Assembly: GCA_033439685.1 (NCBI GenBank)
Contig: JAUEDM010000018.1
Coordinates: forward strand, 1 to 17,851
DNA: 17,851 nt
From: Apodospora peruviana
Taxonomy: Eukaryota > Ascomycota > Sordariomycetes > Sordariales > Lasiosphaeriaceae
Direction: 5' to 3'
In this document: positions 1 through 12,454 of the stretch, one piece after another
Layout: each line of letters begins with the position of its first letter
How positions within the stretch are numbered: position 1 is the stretch's first letter
Notes under the pieces: model-generated
What the model saw: the letters and a program-made list of their open reading frames with translations, nothing else
Database searches by the model: none
Told to the model about the DNA's origin: nothing
Position numbers and translations under genes: made by a program

Positions 1-1712
<1,712 letters not shown>

Positions 1713-1879
1713 TTATGGTAGGTAACTCAGACGCAAAACTCATCTCATCTGCTTTGAGCAAAAGAAGCAAACGTCCGGACGGTACTGCAGCCATTCAAAC
1801 CTTCTCGGTTCTGACCACGTTCTCTTTGTGAACAACAGAATTCACCTCGGTCTCCTTGATAGCTGCGTCTGCCATGGCC

Positions 1880-3574
1880 CTAGTGCTGGTGCAAAACGTA
1901 GCTCTTGAACTTGCGTGCCGGCACGTTTGCCTCAAACATCTCATGGATCTCCTCGAGGGTCCGATCGCGCGTTTCCGGGATACAGAACCAAGTAAGACGA
2001 ACAGAATGGCGTTTGACCCAAACCAGATGTAGCTGTAATTAGTTCAGGTAAATAGTCAGTTGAAGCCAACTTGACATTGGATATAATCTCGTTTGAACCA
2101 ATGACTCACCCATATTTGGCATTCCAACCCAGACTGGCAGGATTGATGAAGTATGGCGCCGTGAAGACACCCAGCCAGTTTCCGAGGAAGTTTAGGGCCG
2201 TGGCGACGCCATACGTGTGAGCTCTGAGGTGGTATTGGGATATTCGCCGCCCATGAGCCAAGCATAGGGGGCTGATAGATGTTAGTCAATACATGTAGTG
2301 AAAGCGCCGGTATCCGGGGATGAAGCTCACCATAAGCAACGTAAAGAAGGTAAAGAGCGAGATGAAGGCGATGACGCATTTCGCAGCTGCCACGGATCCC
2401 GGAGCCACTGTCCATGTGATGGCAAACGCGAGCTGGCAGAGACCACATGCGCCCACGCCAATCAGCACTATAAGGCGACGGTCGAGCCGACGAACGACGA
2501 AAGCACTGGCAAGGGCGCCAGTAATACCCATGCACGTCACCATGACCGAGTACGAGAAGGCTTCCGTGACCCCGGCCGCGTTGAGGGAAGTAGGTCGTGT
2601 AGATGTTGACCCAGGAAGAACCGTTGGCACCGTGGAAGCAGATGATGGCGATGGAGAGCAAAGTCCGGCGCCGATCGCGGCCCCTCCACATTTCGAGCCA
2701 GAGATGCTTGCCGTGTCGCTGTTCCATCTGTTCGTGAGTTGAGATCCGGATCTCGTTGAACTCGGCCTCGAACTCGGCCGTGCTGATGTTTTTGTTGCGA
2801 AGACGTCGGAGGGCCGACTTGGCCGCCTCCTCTTTTCCCTGCGTCATGAGCCAACGCGGGCTCTCGGGGAAGAAGGAACAAGGCGATGGTCTGGATCGTG
2901 GGCGCGACGAAGACACGGCCGAGTGGAATCCGGTAGGCCTCGGGCCCTTCCATGAGATGCGTGCCCCTGTCGACTGCAGCGCCTACGATGGAGCCGATGA
3001 GAGCTGGCTCTGGTAGACGGCGAACATGATACCTCGAGATGGGCGGGGCGCGGCCTCGTTGACGTACACTTGGGCAAATGTGAGGAACCAGCCGACCGAT
3101 ATGCCTGACTTGGTATTAGCGGGAAAAATCTTCCGTAGACTATACTAGGTCAGTATCACAAGCTCACCAAGGATGAACCGGGAAAAATACAGGGCGCCCA
3201 GGTTTTGTGGTGCCGATCATGATGGCCGTGGCGATGAAATTCATGAGGGTTGCCGACCAGAGACCATGTCTCCGGCCAAAACTCGAGCTGAACGGACCGA
3301 CAAGCAGCGACCCCACAAAGGTGCCGATGGTCATGAGGGGAGGAAATCAGTTGCTGGACGGTAGGATCGATGGCCCATTTGCCAGATACCGGGTCGAGGT
3401 AGCCAAACACCCGGAGGAAGCCAGGCATCGCCATGAACCCGCCGACCAGGGCGTAATCAAGGCCATATTGGAAACTCGCAATGGTAACCACGGCGCATAT
3501 TCCCACGCATTTCTTGTGGCTGCGGATATCGGAGTTTCAGCGGGTTGGCTGACAAGACGGCGCCCTGCGACCAT
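1880..3574 (-). pseudogene. MFS sugar transporter, multiply frameshifted
   Basis: Reading the minus strand gives an almost complete sugar-porter-type MFS protein in several frames. Order of parts: SFQYGLDYALVGG (TM1, about 3462-3424); TIGTFVGSLLVGPFSSSFGRR (TM2 and following loop); ALYFSRFILG (about 3195); PESPRWL (about 2860, the sugar-porter hallmark before the central loop); the loop to about 2690; YAPYAWLMGGEYPN across an intron (about 2335 and 2270); TALNFLGNWLGVF (about 2205-2165); and PETRDRTLEEI (about 1970-1935, a C-terminal family signature). The stop is at 1880-1882. Introns 3105-3167, 2272-2330 and 2033-2109 keep GT...AG. Frame breaks lie near 3520, 3337-3340 (GGGG on plus), 3203-3206 (TTTT), 3000, 2866-2869 (GGGG), 2585-2587 (GGG), 2343-2345 (AAA), 2225 and 1988. 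The start at 3574 is the likeliest ATG but is itself out of frame with TM1. The substrate cannot be told; the family imports sugars or polyols across the plasma membrane. Confidence 0.82.
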
Positions 3575-3603
3575 GTTTTCTGGTGCGCCGAGTCAAGAAA
3601 GAT

Positions 3604-3640
3604 CCCCGAGAAGGAGAAGAAAAGGGACAGCAGAGTGAAA
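3604..3640 (-). promoter_or_regulatory. Pyrimidine-rich leader upstream of the MFS gene
   Basis: On the minus strand this stretch reads as a CT-rich tract (CTGCTGTCCCTTTTCTTCTC and onward), about 30-65 nt before the proposed ATG at 3574. CT-rich tracts just upstream of the start are common in filamentous-fungal promoters. It supports placing the 5' end of the transporter near here. No clear TATA box was found with it. Confidence 0.35.
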
Positions 3641-5097
3641 ATACGATGGATGCAAGTGCCCGGATGTCACTACAACACTTTCTGTGTATGTGTTGCACCG
3701 GCGATGGAGATGTCTCGGCCAAACCCGAGGTCTGGACTTTGGCTTCCACTTAAACATTCCCACCTCCCTCGTCACGAATATTGACTGGTGTCAACAAACA
3801 TCTGCCGCTCAGCCTTCAAATCCGCTTGTGCGGGGTTGCAGTCGTCCTCCGCCTTGGCCAACAGCTTCCTGGGAAAGAGGAGAAAGTTGGAAGATATTGT
3901 ACCTCATGACCTCCCCGCCAATATCATGTTAAGACTTGGGGAACTTTGCTATACCTATTCTAGATGGGAGTATTTCCGCTAGATAGCTTGGGATCCAAAC
4001 ACATGTGGTACAGACAGCTGGAAACTTCTGAGCGGAATAAGAGGCAATTCATTGTATCATTATCACGATTCTGTCGTGTGCATTCAGCCCACAGCCGCCA
4101 AATACCCAGCAGCACATGACAAGTATGGTATTGATCTCATGCAACCTAACGGCACCAAATAATACCTACTACGATCAATACCCGTCAACTTATGAGCCCA
4201 TTCCTTCCCTTACCCAAGACAAGAGAATCAAGACTACAAGCCCCCACTTCTTGACCTTCTATCAAGGACTTTTCTTTCTCACCATGCCGAGTCGTTGTCA
4301 CCATGGCAAAACTAGTCTGGATCCCCAATCCTTCGGGCTCAGATTATTACACCGACGAGAGGCAGCTGATCTGGACTGCAGTGTTAAATCCGAGAAGTTC
4401 TGTTGGAGGAGCAGTCGGCCTGCCGGCAACTGGTCGCCGTTCCCCAACCCATTCCATCGCAGAATTGCCGATATGCATCTCAGAGGCATTGTAACCCATC
4501 TCAGGTCATATCCATTGCCGTAATGAGTACATCACAGCGAGTTTACAGAGAGAGCATTCCTCCTCGCTACCGGACATTATAGGTAGTTGTCTTCGATGTC
4601 AAAGACAGCGAGACGAAATGTCAATCAAAGCATACTTAACCTTACTCAAAGACACCCGAAGTATATTTTATTTGTGATGACTGTTTAAGTTGTCTATCGT
4701 TGCCGACTTTCATTGAATGTTCACTCGCTCACATTACAAGAGAGCCATTTGCACCTTAGTTAACCCGGTTGTTCTCAAGAGTTGAGGAAGCGGCTCTATC
4801 CCAATAGTGACGGATTCTGGCTTCCCCGCAGCAGTCGGATATCTTCAACCTTGGACATCGCAAGGGCCGCCAGGAGTAGAACTAACCAGATAGGTAAGCA
4901 GGATTTGCCGTCAGTTCCGCGTAATTGCTGATTGGCATGTGGTATTAATGAGCCGCTTGCCTACGCCGGTACTCTGCTGCTGCGAGCACAGAATAGGCCG
5001 AGTCCATTACGAGAAGCCTCATTCATCATCTGTTATTATAGCATCGCGAGTTTTGAGCAGCAATACATGCCCGTCAGCTCATCTACGGTCATACAAC
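3641..5097. other. Intergenic region between divergent MFS and dioxygenase genes
   Basis: About 1.46 kb lies between two divergently oriented genes, so it should contain both promoters. I see no recognisable gene, RNA or repeat. The longest ATG-started plus frames (4116-4523 and 4303-4494) lack any family motif, and I treat them as chance. TTATTATA (5033-5040) lies about 60 nt upstream of the dioxygenase ATG and is a weak TATA candidate. Confidence 0.5.
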
Positions 5098-6289
5098 ATG
5101 GGATCCCTTCAGACCAACCCCCCAAAACTTGTCCGCGAACCTTTAAAGAAAGGAATCTCGATCGATCATCTTGAATATGTTGACGTCACGCCCATCATTG
5201 GACGCGAGTATCCCACGGCCAGCCTAAAGGAGATGCTCGATGCGCCCAACGCCGACGAGCAGCTGCGCGACCTGGCCATCACGATCTGCGAGCGTGGTGT
5301 CGTCTTCTTCCGTGCTCCGCAGGATGACCTCTCAGTCGACGAGCAAAAGCACATCACAGACATGCTGGGCAAGTTGACCGGTCGACCAGCCGAAAACGGC
5401 CTGCACGTGCACCCGCTCTACAATGATCCCAACAACTTGCCCATGGCGGACGGTACCACTGATAAGCACATGTAAGTATTATCTGATCTCGCTACCTCGG
5501 ACAATGTCACTAACACCAGATGTGTGTAGTTACGTGATCAACTCCGAGGCCCAAAAGAAACTGTACGCAACGATGAAGGACCGCCCTGCAGCCACGGAGC
5601 CCAAGGATCTGGGACGAGAGTGGCACAGCGACAGCCTCTTCGAGACGTGTCCGTCAGACTTTTCGTTCCTGCGGATGCAATCCACGCCCCCGTCGGGCGG
5701 CGACACGCTCTGGGTTTCGGGTACGAGATGTACGACCGGCTGTCGCGCCCTTATCAGCGGTTTCTGGAGAGTCTGACAGCCACCTGCGCGCAGCCGGTAT
5801 TCAAATCCGCTTGCGAGAAGGGCGGCTACAGCGTCATGTCTCCGCGGGGGTCGCCTCTCAACGTCGACTTCGAGTTTGCGCCCCAGCACCCTGTTGTCCG
5901 GACGCACCCCGTCACTGGGTGGAAGTCGCTCTTTGCTGGTGTTGGGCTGCATGTTAGTCGTATTGACGAGGTCACAAGTTACGAAGATTACATGATTCGA
6001 GAGTATGTAATGCGTATTATTACGCGGAATCATGATTCCATTGCGAGGATGCATTGGACTAGGGCGCGTGTGCGATTTGGAGTAATGTTTGTACTTTGCA
6101 TGCTGCTACCGTAAGTCTTTCTCTGTTGTCCCCAGTGTCAGACTGAGCTAACTTGTCTTGGTAAAGCCTGATACTCATCTCGTCGAGGGGGTCAGGACTG
6201 GTGTTCGGGCTTCTGGGATCGGGGAGGTGCCATATCTTGATCCGGCGAGCACGGGGAGACGGGAAGCGTTGGGTTTACCCAAGTTTTGA
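5098..6289 (+). pseudogene. TauD/TfdA-family Fe(II)/2-oxoglutarate dioxygenase, two frameshifts
   Basis: The product belongs to the fungal TauD/TfdA group, whose members use Fe(II), O2 and 2-oxoglutarate to hydroxylate sulfonates, xanthine or related small molecules, usually in the cytosol. Exon 1 is 5098-5471 (start MGSLQTNPP; an upstream in-frame ATG at 4939 adds a segment unlike the family). Intron 5472-5529 restores DKHIYVINSEA. Exon 2 carries GREWHSDSLFE, with the iron ligands H157 and D159. A one-base loss at 5719-5721 (GGG) breaks the frame between DTLWVS and YEMYDRLSRPYQ. A second break near 6061-6069 precedes AIWSNVCTLHAAT, which holds the distal iron His (codon 6099-6101). Intron 6111-6166 leads to the last exon, GVRTGVRASGIGEVPYLD, ending LGLPKF with stop 6287-6289. 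Summed length is about 360 aa, normal for the family. The usual WDNR motif reads WSNV, so activity would be doubtful even if the frame were whole. If the two indels are sequencing errors this is an ordinary gene. Confidence 0.85.
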
Positions 6290-6856
6290 AGCTGCATTGT
6301 CTACCTATTGTTCTTGTCATTCCTGTAGGCCTCTGATGTTCTTGTCTCGCTCTCCCCAAGCCGGCTTTTGACTTTGCCAGGGTTTTGTGGTTTGGTCTGG
6401 CGGTCGTGTATAAACTGCTTCGTGTTAAAGTTTGGTTTTGTTCTAAGGTTGTCAGTCTCATTGGGCTGTCTCGTGATGAGGCTGAACTAGGTCCTTCTCT
6501 TTCATCAGCAAACATCAAATCGCTCAAGGTGTCAGGTTGGTTATTAAGCTGAGAATGGCAATATTGCCCAGAACAAAGGTGAACAGCGAACAGCTGTTTT
6601 GCCTGAGACCAATGCAAACCAATATTGAAAATATCTGCCAGTAAGTTAACTGGAAGCTAAAGACTCCTTAGTCGGGGACTTCTGCTAGTTTTCCAAACCT
6701 CAACAGTTTTCGTGTTATACAAACTACACGACTCGCAAGCGCCGTCAACCAGAAGTTTAAACAATGGGCCACAGCAAGACCCTTTAGGTTTCCGCTAGGA
6801 AGGACAGGTTGTCCAGATCATCCACATTACCTCCTCCTGCCAGCGGGCAGGCCAAG
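6290..6856. other. Intergenic region upstream of the phospholipase gene
   Basis: This 567-bp stretch holds the dioxygenase 3' end and the phospholipase promoter. I see no gene, repeat or clear TATA box. The minus-strand frame 6192-6617 and the extended plus frame from 6809 show no protein family features. Confidence 0.5.
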
Positions 6857-7471
6857 ATGAAGCTTGCAATATTAGTCCTTTCCATTGTCATTCAAATCAC
6901 GGTTGCTCTTCCTAGCCGACAAGAACCGACAAGACGCACCACCGGCAAGGGTCTTACAGACCAGATTCTGTACAGCATCTCATTGGCGGACTTTGAGAAG
7001 AGAGGCGTGATGCTCAGGATCCTTCGGACTTTGATTGGTCGTCAAACGGCTGCTCACATGCCCCGGACAACCCGTTTGGGGTTTCCGTTTCTGTCAGCTT
7101 GCCATCGACACGACTTTGGCTACAGGAACTTGAAGGCGCAGAATCGATTCACCGAAACGACCAAGAAGGAACCATCGACACAAATTTTAAAGACCAGTAT
7201 GTTCTGCCCTGGGAACATGAATCTAATATCGGCTAACAATCAACGACAGCATGTTCCGGCAGTGCGATGCTGTGAAATTCGGATTGATTTGCAAAGCTCT
7301 TGCCGAGGTGTATTATCTTGCTGTCCGGTTATTCGGGTCAGGATCCAAAGAATGATGAGAAGAAGAGAGATGAAGACCTGATGAGAGGAGTATGAGGACA
7401 AGTTGGCGGTCTATCACAGACTGGTGAAAGAGGCGCAGGCTAGGGGAGAATTGACGGCCACCACCAAGTAA
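6857..7471 (+). pseudogene. Secreted fungal phospholipase A2 (group XIV type), multiply frameshifted
   Basis: The family cleaves the sn-2 acyl chain of phospholipids outside the cell, using a His-Asp pair. The start at 6857 opens a signal peptide (MKLAILVLSIVIQITVALPS). Then come DQILYSISLADFEKR; a segment with DWSSNGCSHAPDNPFG in another frame; the catalytic motif SACHRHDFGYRNLKAQNRF (about 7097-7153), with the His-Asp dyad; and, after intron 7197-7249, QCDAVKFGLICKALAEVYY, with the paired Cys of the last helix. A charged, Lys/Glu-rich tail of about 45 residues follows to a stop at 7469-7471. Frame breaks lie near 7003-7011, 7078-7081 (GGGG), 7169-7171, 7335-7337 (GGG) and 7383-7390. Because of them, no single frame joins the signal peptide, the Cys-bearing strand, the active site and the tail. 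The identification is strong from the catalytic motif; the loss of function depends on the indels being real. Confidence 0.85.
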
Positions 7472-7814
7472 ATTGTCGACCAACCCATGTTATTTCATTC
7501 GACACTATCAAATTGTTCGCAAGCTTTCACGCCCTGAGGTCGACTTCGGGAGCACGGGAGAATGGTCAATCGTGTATTTAATGTCCATGCTGCGTCAATA
7601 CAAATATTTAATACCCCTTTAATCATGTCTCACTCCAACCTTGTCCACTTCACTCCAATGCCTCTCTCTCTTCCTCGGGTCTGAATCCCTCATCTTGTGA
7701 CAGCTTTTCGACTTCAAGCACCTAGAACGGCATTTGCAACCTCGTAAACAAATGAAACTTCCTTACCCAGTCTTCTCCCGCTCACTCAATTGTGAGTGTC
7801 CGGAAACTCCCTTT
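7472..7814. other. Intergenic spacer between convergent genes
   Basis: These 343 bp separate the 3' ends of the phospholipase (+) and the PKD-like secreted protein (-), so both terminators should lie here. The middle (about 7575-7625) is AT-rich. I see no gene or strong hairpin. Confidence 0.5.
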
Positions 7815-9942
7815 TTATCTCCGCAACTTCTTGGCCGTCGTCCCAGTTCTTGTCCCCTGTCCCCCCAGCAGACTTTGACATGTCACAGTTCCCGGCCTGC
7901 TCACCCGGCGAGTGGAAAACGACCAGGAACCGCTGCCCGGCGGTGTTGCTGCCATGGCGGAAGTGGTCACCCCACCATCGCCGGGATATGTGACAGTCAT
8001 GCCAACCTTTGAATCCACCAGGTAGTTGCTCACACAGGTCACCCCGATGGTTCCGCTCTGAGAGCTAGTCCACGTAACCGCTTGCACGGTCACGGTGTCA
8101 GCCCCAGAGAACAATGTAATTGTCACGTCCGCAGTGCCGGTGCGATTCTGGGACTGCGATGTGATCTCGAGTCTGAACAAATAATCGCCAGTCGGAGCAG
8201 AAGATGCGAACTTGAGTGTGGCGGTTTTGTTGTCGGCGCTCCTGGAGAAGGTGGAAAGGTTGGCTTCGGTGCCGGCGGACTCGGCCGTGACGATGGACCA
8301 TCGCCACGTCAAAGTGTCGTTGGCAAACACGGTGCTGGGGTTCAGCTGCGAGCCCTTTAGGACGAAAGTGTCATCGGAGCGGACATATAGATGATCCGTG
8401 ACTGTCGCCGTGCTGCCCGATGTGCCGATCTTGATGTTGGCGTCAACATGTGGTTGGGGGGTCTGAGGGTCGGTCGGTGTCGCGGGAGAGCAAGTTGAGA
8501 TGTCAAACACAGCGACACCTGACTGGGGGAAGGGATCCAACGGCCCGAAAATGTTTCCATCCTCGTCGGGACCGACGCCCTTCGTGATGTGAGAGAACTG
8601 AGAGAACTCGTGGATCAGAGGTTCGCTTCCGGGAACCAGGAGCTCTGGCTGGATCCACTCGAGGATGGGAGACACATATTGGCCAGCGACGATGCCGTTC
8701 CTTGTTACTACTGTGCCCGTGCTCGCGACAGCCCGATACTCACGCGTGTAGACCGTTGGGACGGTGCCGTCGATCCTGGAGATCCATTTGTTGCGTCCGC
8801 CTGCCTCGGGTCGCTGTTGAGCAACTGCGATGGCTCGGTCGGTTGTTAAGCCGGTGCAGGGGTTAATGTCGACGGCGCTGATGGATACTGTCACCGATGG
8901 GTCAGATGTGTAGCCCACGAAGCGGGTTTCTGCCACCTCGCCGTTGGGATCGTTGGTGTAGACGCCGACAAGTGTTTCCTCGATCCGAATGTAGGTGGGT
9001 GCTCCCGTGGTGGTGATTTGGACGTTCCAGGCTATGATTTCAAACGCGACTATCTGGTTTGCTGGCGTGCGGAATCCGCGGTAGACAATGAAGTCGCCGA
9101 CCAGGAATGGCGCCATGACAAGCGGGTCAGGGGCCTGGCTGCGTGGTTGTTAGCATTCCTTGTTAAACATGATTAATATATCATGTTAAAATTGGCTATG
9201 TGTTCTTACAATATTCTTCTTGGAGTTGTTGAGGTCCCCACAGTCGGTCGGTTGGATAGGGGGCACAAGGTGTCATTGGCAGATCGCGGTACACACATGG
9301 GGAAGCCCGAAAACGACGACACGCTCGGGTTCACATCGTCCGCAACCATGAACGGAGAGGAGAAACCGGCCGAAAACACAGCGTTGGGGTCATTGATACG
9401 GATGATCGGTCCGTTGTGGATTTTCATTGTCCCGTCAAAGTTGATCTCGTCGATGTAGCCTTGGTTGGTCTCCATGGCGAACTCGGAGATGATCACCTGA
9501 GCAGCGATGGGCGTGCCACCGACAATATTGCCAGCAACCTGCATGTCTGTCAGTGATCGACATGATTATAGGGTACACAACATGAAGTCTAGCCAGTCTT
9601 GGTGGCGGTGTCGGAGCTTACAGTAACCTCGTATCCGAGAACGGCTGCCTTGCCAGCCACAAACTCCTTCCATGGCACAAATGCTGCTGGGAAGGTGACA
9701 AGGAGATTCTTGGGGATCTGGACTGTCCAACCGTTGACCGAGATGGTACCACCAGTGTTGTACGAGCTATCCGTGGCGGTAGCACTGCGGTAATGGATAG
9801 GAGTTAGTCCGTGGATCAGAGTTCTATGAGTTTCGGATGGCGAGGCAAATTCTTACTCAATCAAAGCTCCATCAAGAAGGATGGGGATGTCGGTGGCCAA
9901 CACCTGGAGGGCCAACATGACAAGATAAAAGAGGTAGAGCAT
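7815..9942 (-). CDS. Secreted protein with PKD/Ig-like module, four exons, 633 aa
   Basis: The gene is read on the minus strand as join(9857-9942, 9622-9784, 9210-9538, 7815-9138). All three introns have GTAAG donors and CAG acceptors, and phases fit. Residues 1-16 are a signal peptide (MLYLFYLVMLALQVLA), so the protein is probably secreted or wall-associated. Residues 17-420 are a large, beta-strand-like region I cannot assign, with scattered Cys (FPMCVPRS, DINPCTGL) and the motif NGIVAGQY near residue 340. Residues about 425-540 resemble a PKD/Ig-like fold (TLTWRWSIVTAESAG, then GDYLFRLEI). Residues 540-633 look like a second small beta domain with two Cys (GVTCVSN, GTVTCQS). Several N-glycosylation sequons (NDT, NLS, NKT, NRT) cluster near the PKD-like part. 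No transmembrane helix or GPI-type tail is seen at the C-terminus, which is basic (AKKLRR). I do not recognise an enzymatic function. The frame is intact, unlike the genes to its left. Confidence 0.85.
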
Positions 9943-10062
9943 GTTGGGCGAGGATCTTCAAAGGCTGTCGCGTACGAATGTATGTCTGGTCGTTCGTAAT
10001 AATAAAGAGATGTGATCAAGCTGCTGACTGGAGATGTAGGACAACGAGCGAACCATGAAGAC

Positions 10063-10070
10063 TTTATATA
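10063..10070 (-). promoter_or_regulatory. TATA box of the PKD-like secreted protein gene
   Basis: The minus strand reads TATATAAA here, about 121 nt upstream of the ATG at 9942. The distance suits a fungal TATA box with a leader of roughly 80-90 nt. It fits a regulated, strongly expressed gene. Confidence 0.6.
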
Positions 10071-10887
10071 GAGATTCTGACAACTAGTTCTAGCATCACA
10101 GGATACACACAATCATCCAAGGCAACTTTTATCGACTCCATGCCGATGTATCCATATCGAGAGCAAGGCTGAAGCTGCTTGACTCGAGCGGATTAACGGC
10201 ACTCTTGATGAATTCATTTCCCTATTGGGAAGCCAAGGCCCCCTTGAAAACGACACTGAGAGTTATTGCTCTATCGTCCGCACGGCATGAGGGGCTGGAT
10301 CCTTCGTGATCAATACTTACGGGTATTGCCAAGCGGTCATGCTGAAAGATTTGTCTTGGAAGACAGCAGAGGTTAGCATCCATTGTAACATCACTACCTC
10401 CTTGACGTCGCCAAGGCTGAGATTAATCTTATGCCTAAGGTTAAGGGAAGGTGCACACCCCTATTTTTACATATTCGGTCTCGGCAAAGAGAGAAACAGC
10501 GATTCACCATGGTGCACCTTAGCTACGTGAGTCAGCTCATGATTCTAGGGTATTCCAGTTACACAAGTTGAGTCTCTCTCTCTTTTTTGCTGTTCACACT
10601 AGAAGAAAAGAAGGACGCACGCAGAAAGCACTCAGATACGAGAGGTATCCATCCCCATATGCTAGGTTATACGCACTGGAGCATATTGCTATGCTGTTGG
10701 ATAAACCATCAACTTTTCCAGCAACTCGCCAGTCCTAACTACTAAGTATCCTATGCTAGCATCTGTTCGCTGTGCCTCTGCTCTGCTATCCGGCATTTTA
10801 ACATGACCCCTATTCCAGTCCTTGTGTAAGACTCAATACAAACATCCTCTTACTCCGGTCTGCAGACTCTTCATTGGGTAAAAGACC

Positions 10888-10901
10888 CGGCCAGCTGGCC
10901 G
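10888..10901. promoter_or_regulatory. 14-bp perfect palindrome, CGG-N8-CCG
   Basis: CGGCCAGCTGGCCG is identical to its reverse complement. The inverted CGG triplets 8 nt apart match the general layout of sites bound by fungal Zn2Cys6 dimer regulators. It lies about 945 bp upstream of the secreted protein start at 9942. The palindrome is seen directly; the regulatory role is only inferred. Confidence 0.35.
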
Positions 10902-12426
10902 AGCAGCACTGGACAAGTGCAACCACACCCGTCTACCATATCCCATCTGTACAAGCAGGATAAAGTTGCCACTCGGTTATTTCGAGCAATGATTCCTTCC
11001 TACATGTCCATCCATACTCCCATGGTATTTGCTGTCTGTCCCGTGTTGTTGACGAACCGGGCAACTTTAAGCGACACAGTCCTGATAATTGATAAATGGC
11101 GTACTCCCGTCGGATGCTATCCGCGGCTAGCGAGGAGAGGAGAGGCGAGTGGAGAGGGTACCTTAGCTAGTACCGATCGCACCTACATCCCATACCTAGT
11201 CTAGTATTTCATTATATGCATGTGATGATCCTTGTGCTAATTATAAGGCCCAAGCTACCGCATGACGCATCTGCCTACCGCACCGTTGTAACCATATCAT
11301 GCTTCCCTTAGCTCGGGGCCAGGCCTGGAATCCGGGGTCGGGAAGTCTTGGTCTCCGGGATTGCAGCACGGCTGCCGCCTGCACGAGTTATTGTCTCTCC
11401 CGCGTATACTTGCCAACCCAGCCGACCGTCTGATCGATAGGTAGCGAGGGTCGGCTACTACAGCGGGCGCGTGCTGAGCACGGGAACGCACTGGAAATCC
11501 CCGGTCAGCCAGGTCTCCGGCCTCGGCTCCTCCCTGGCGGGTTTGTCAATAATGTAACGCAACTGCATTAGGAGAAACCACATCAACAACCTCAAGTTCA
11601 AATGACAGTGCAGACCGTAGACGTATCATATCGTACCTGACATAAATGAAGACTCAAACCAAAGAATGACCTGCAGTTCCAACATGCAAACTTGGCAAAG
11701 CTTGTTAGCTGAAAGACCAAAGAAAGGGGGTCGATCTGGAACACCCACCCTTTGATCTTTGGAGGACTGCTTGCAGCCATCGGAAAGTTCTGGTCGATCT
11801 GCACCGGATTCGAGGCAGCTAGAAAAACTCCATCTACGGATTACTCATGCCCCGCACGGAACGGCTCGGGGTGCATTGGTAGTGCGACCAAGCGAGGAGG
11901 TGAGTGGCTACCTACTTTATTAAAAGGCACGAAATATATCAACTGCCAAGACCAAGGCGCCCGTGTGGTCACAGCATGGAACTGTGGAGGAGGACGATAA
12001 TTGGTCAGATGTCGGGACGCTATTGAACAGGCCGTTTCGCCAAGACATCCGAGGCAAATTCGAGATACATATTCGTCTGGTCTCGCTCTCGGACTGCCAC
12101 ATATGTGCGTGTAAGTATGTGGCACCGAAGGACCAGGAGTAGGAAAAGGGGAATGCTGCAGCAGGCCACCTTAGTTCCGCGAGGGGACCTAGTTGGACAT
12201 GTTCTTTTTTTCACACGGGAGCAAGCATTACAGCTTGAGATTTTGTTCAGGTCATTTCCCCCTGTTGCGACTTGCCCGCCGTCCACCTGCATGACGAAAT
12301 CCCAGTCAGTAGCCTACCTCTCCGGGATGGACCGACACAGATACGCGGGCGTGCTTCTCTGGCAGGAGAATGCGTTTGTCCAATTATGTTTGTGTTCGTG
12401 GGTCCCGGGTTCGTTCAAGTGGCTGA

Positions 12427-12454
12427 CTTTGCCCTGCCAGAGGGTAGGGCAAAG
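12427..12454. repeat. Inverted repeat, 9-bp arms
   Basis: CTTTGCCCT (12427-12435) and AGGGCAAAG (12446-12454) are perfect reverse complements around a 10-nt loop. It is not near a gene end, so it is unlikely to be a terminator. Function unknown. Confidence 0.5.

Noticed and set aside
4303..4494. Short plus-strand frame starting MAKLVWIPNPSGSDYY
   Set aside because: No family motif, no splice continuation that improves it, and no neighbouring coding signal; probably chance.
4939..5097. Upstream in-frame extension of the dioxygenase start
   Set aside because: The added 53 residues do not resemble the N-terminus of the TauD family; the ATG at 5098 gives a typical start.
10696..10803. TGTTGGATAA...TTTTAACA resembling copia-type LTR ends
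   Set aside because: Only about 107 bp long, weak terminal repeat and no matching target-site duplication.
12020..12292. Minus-strand frame with CNACSRVKKRTC, reminiscent of a Zn2Cys6 domain
   Set aside because: Spacing is C-x2-C-x7-C rather than C-x2-C-x6-C, the remaining cysteines are misplaced, and nothing around it supports a regulator gene.
12400..12430. GGGTTCGTTCAAG resembling a tRNA B box
   Set aside because: No A box, acceptor stem or cloverleaf could be formed around it.
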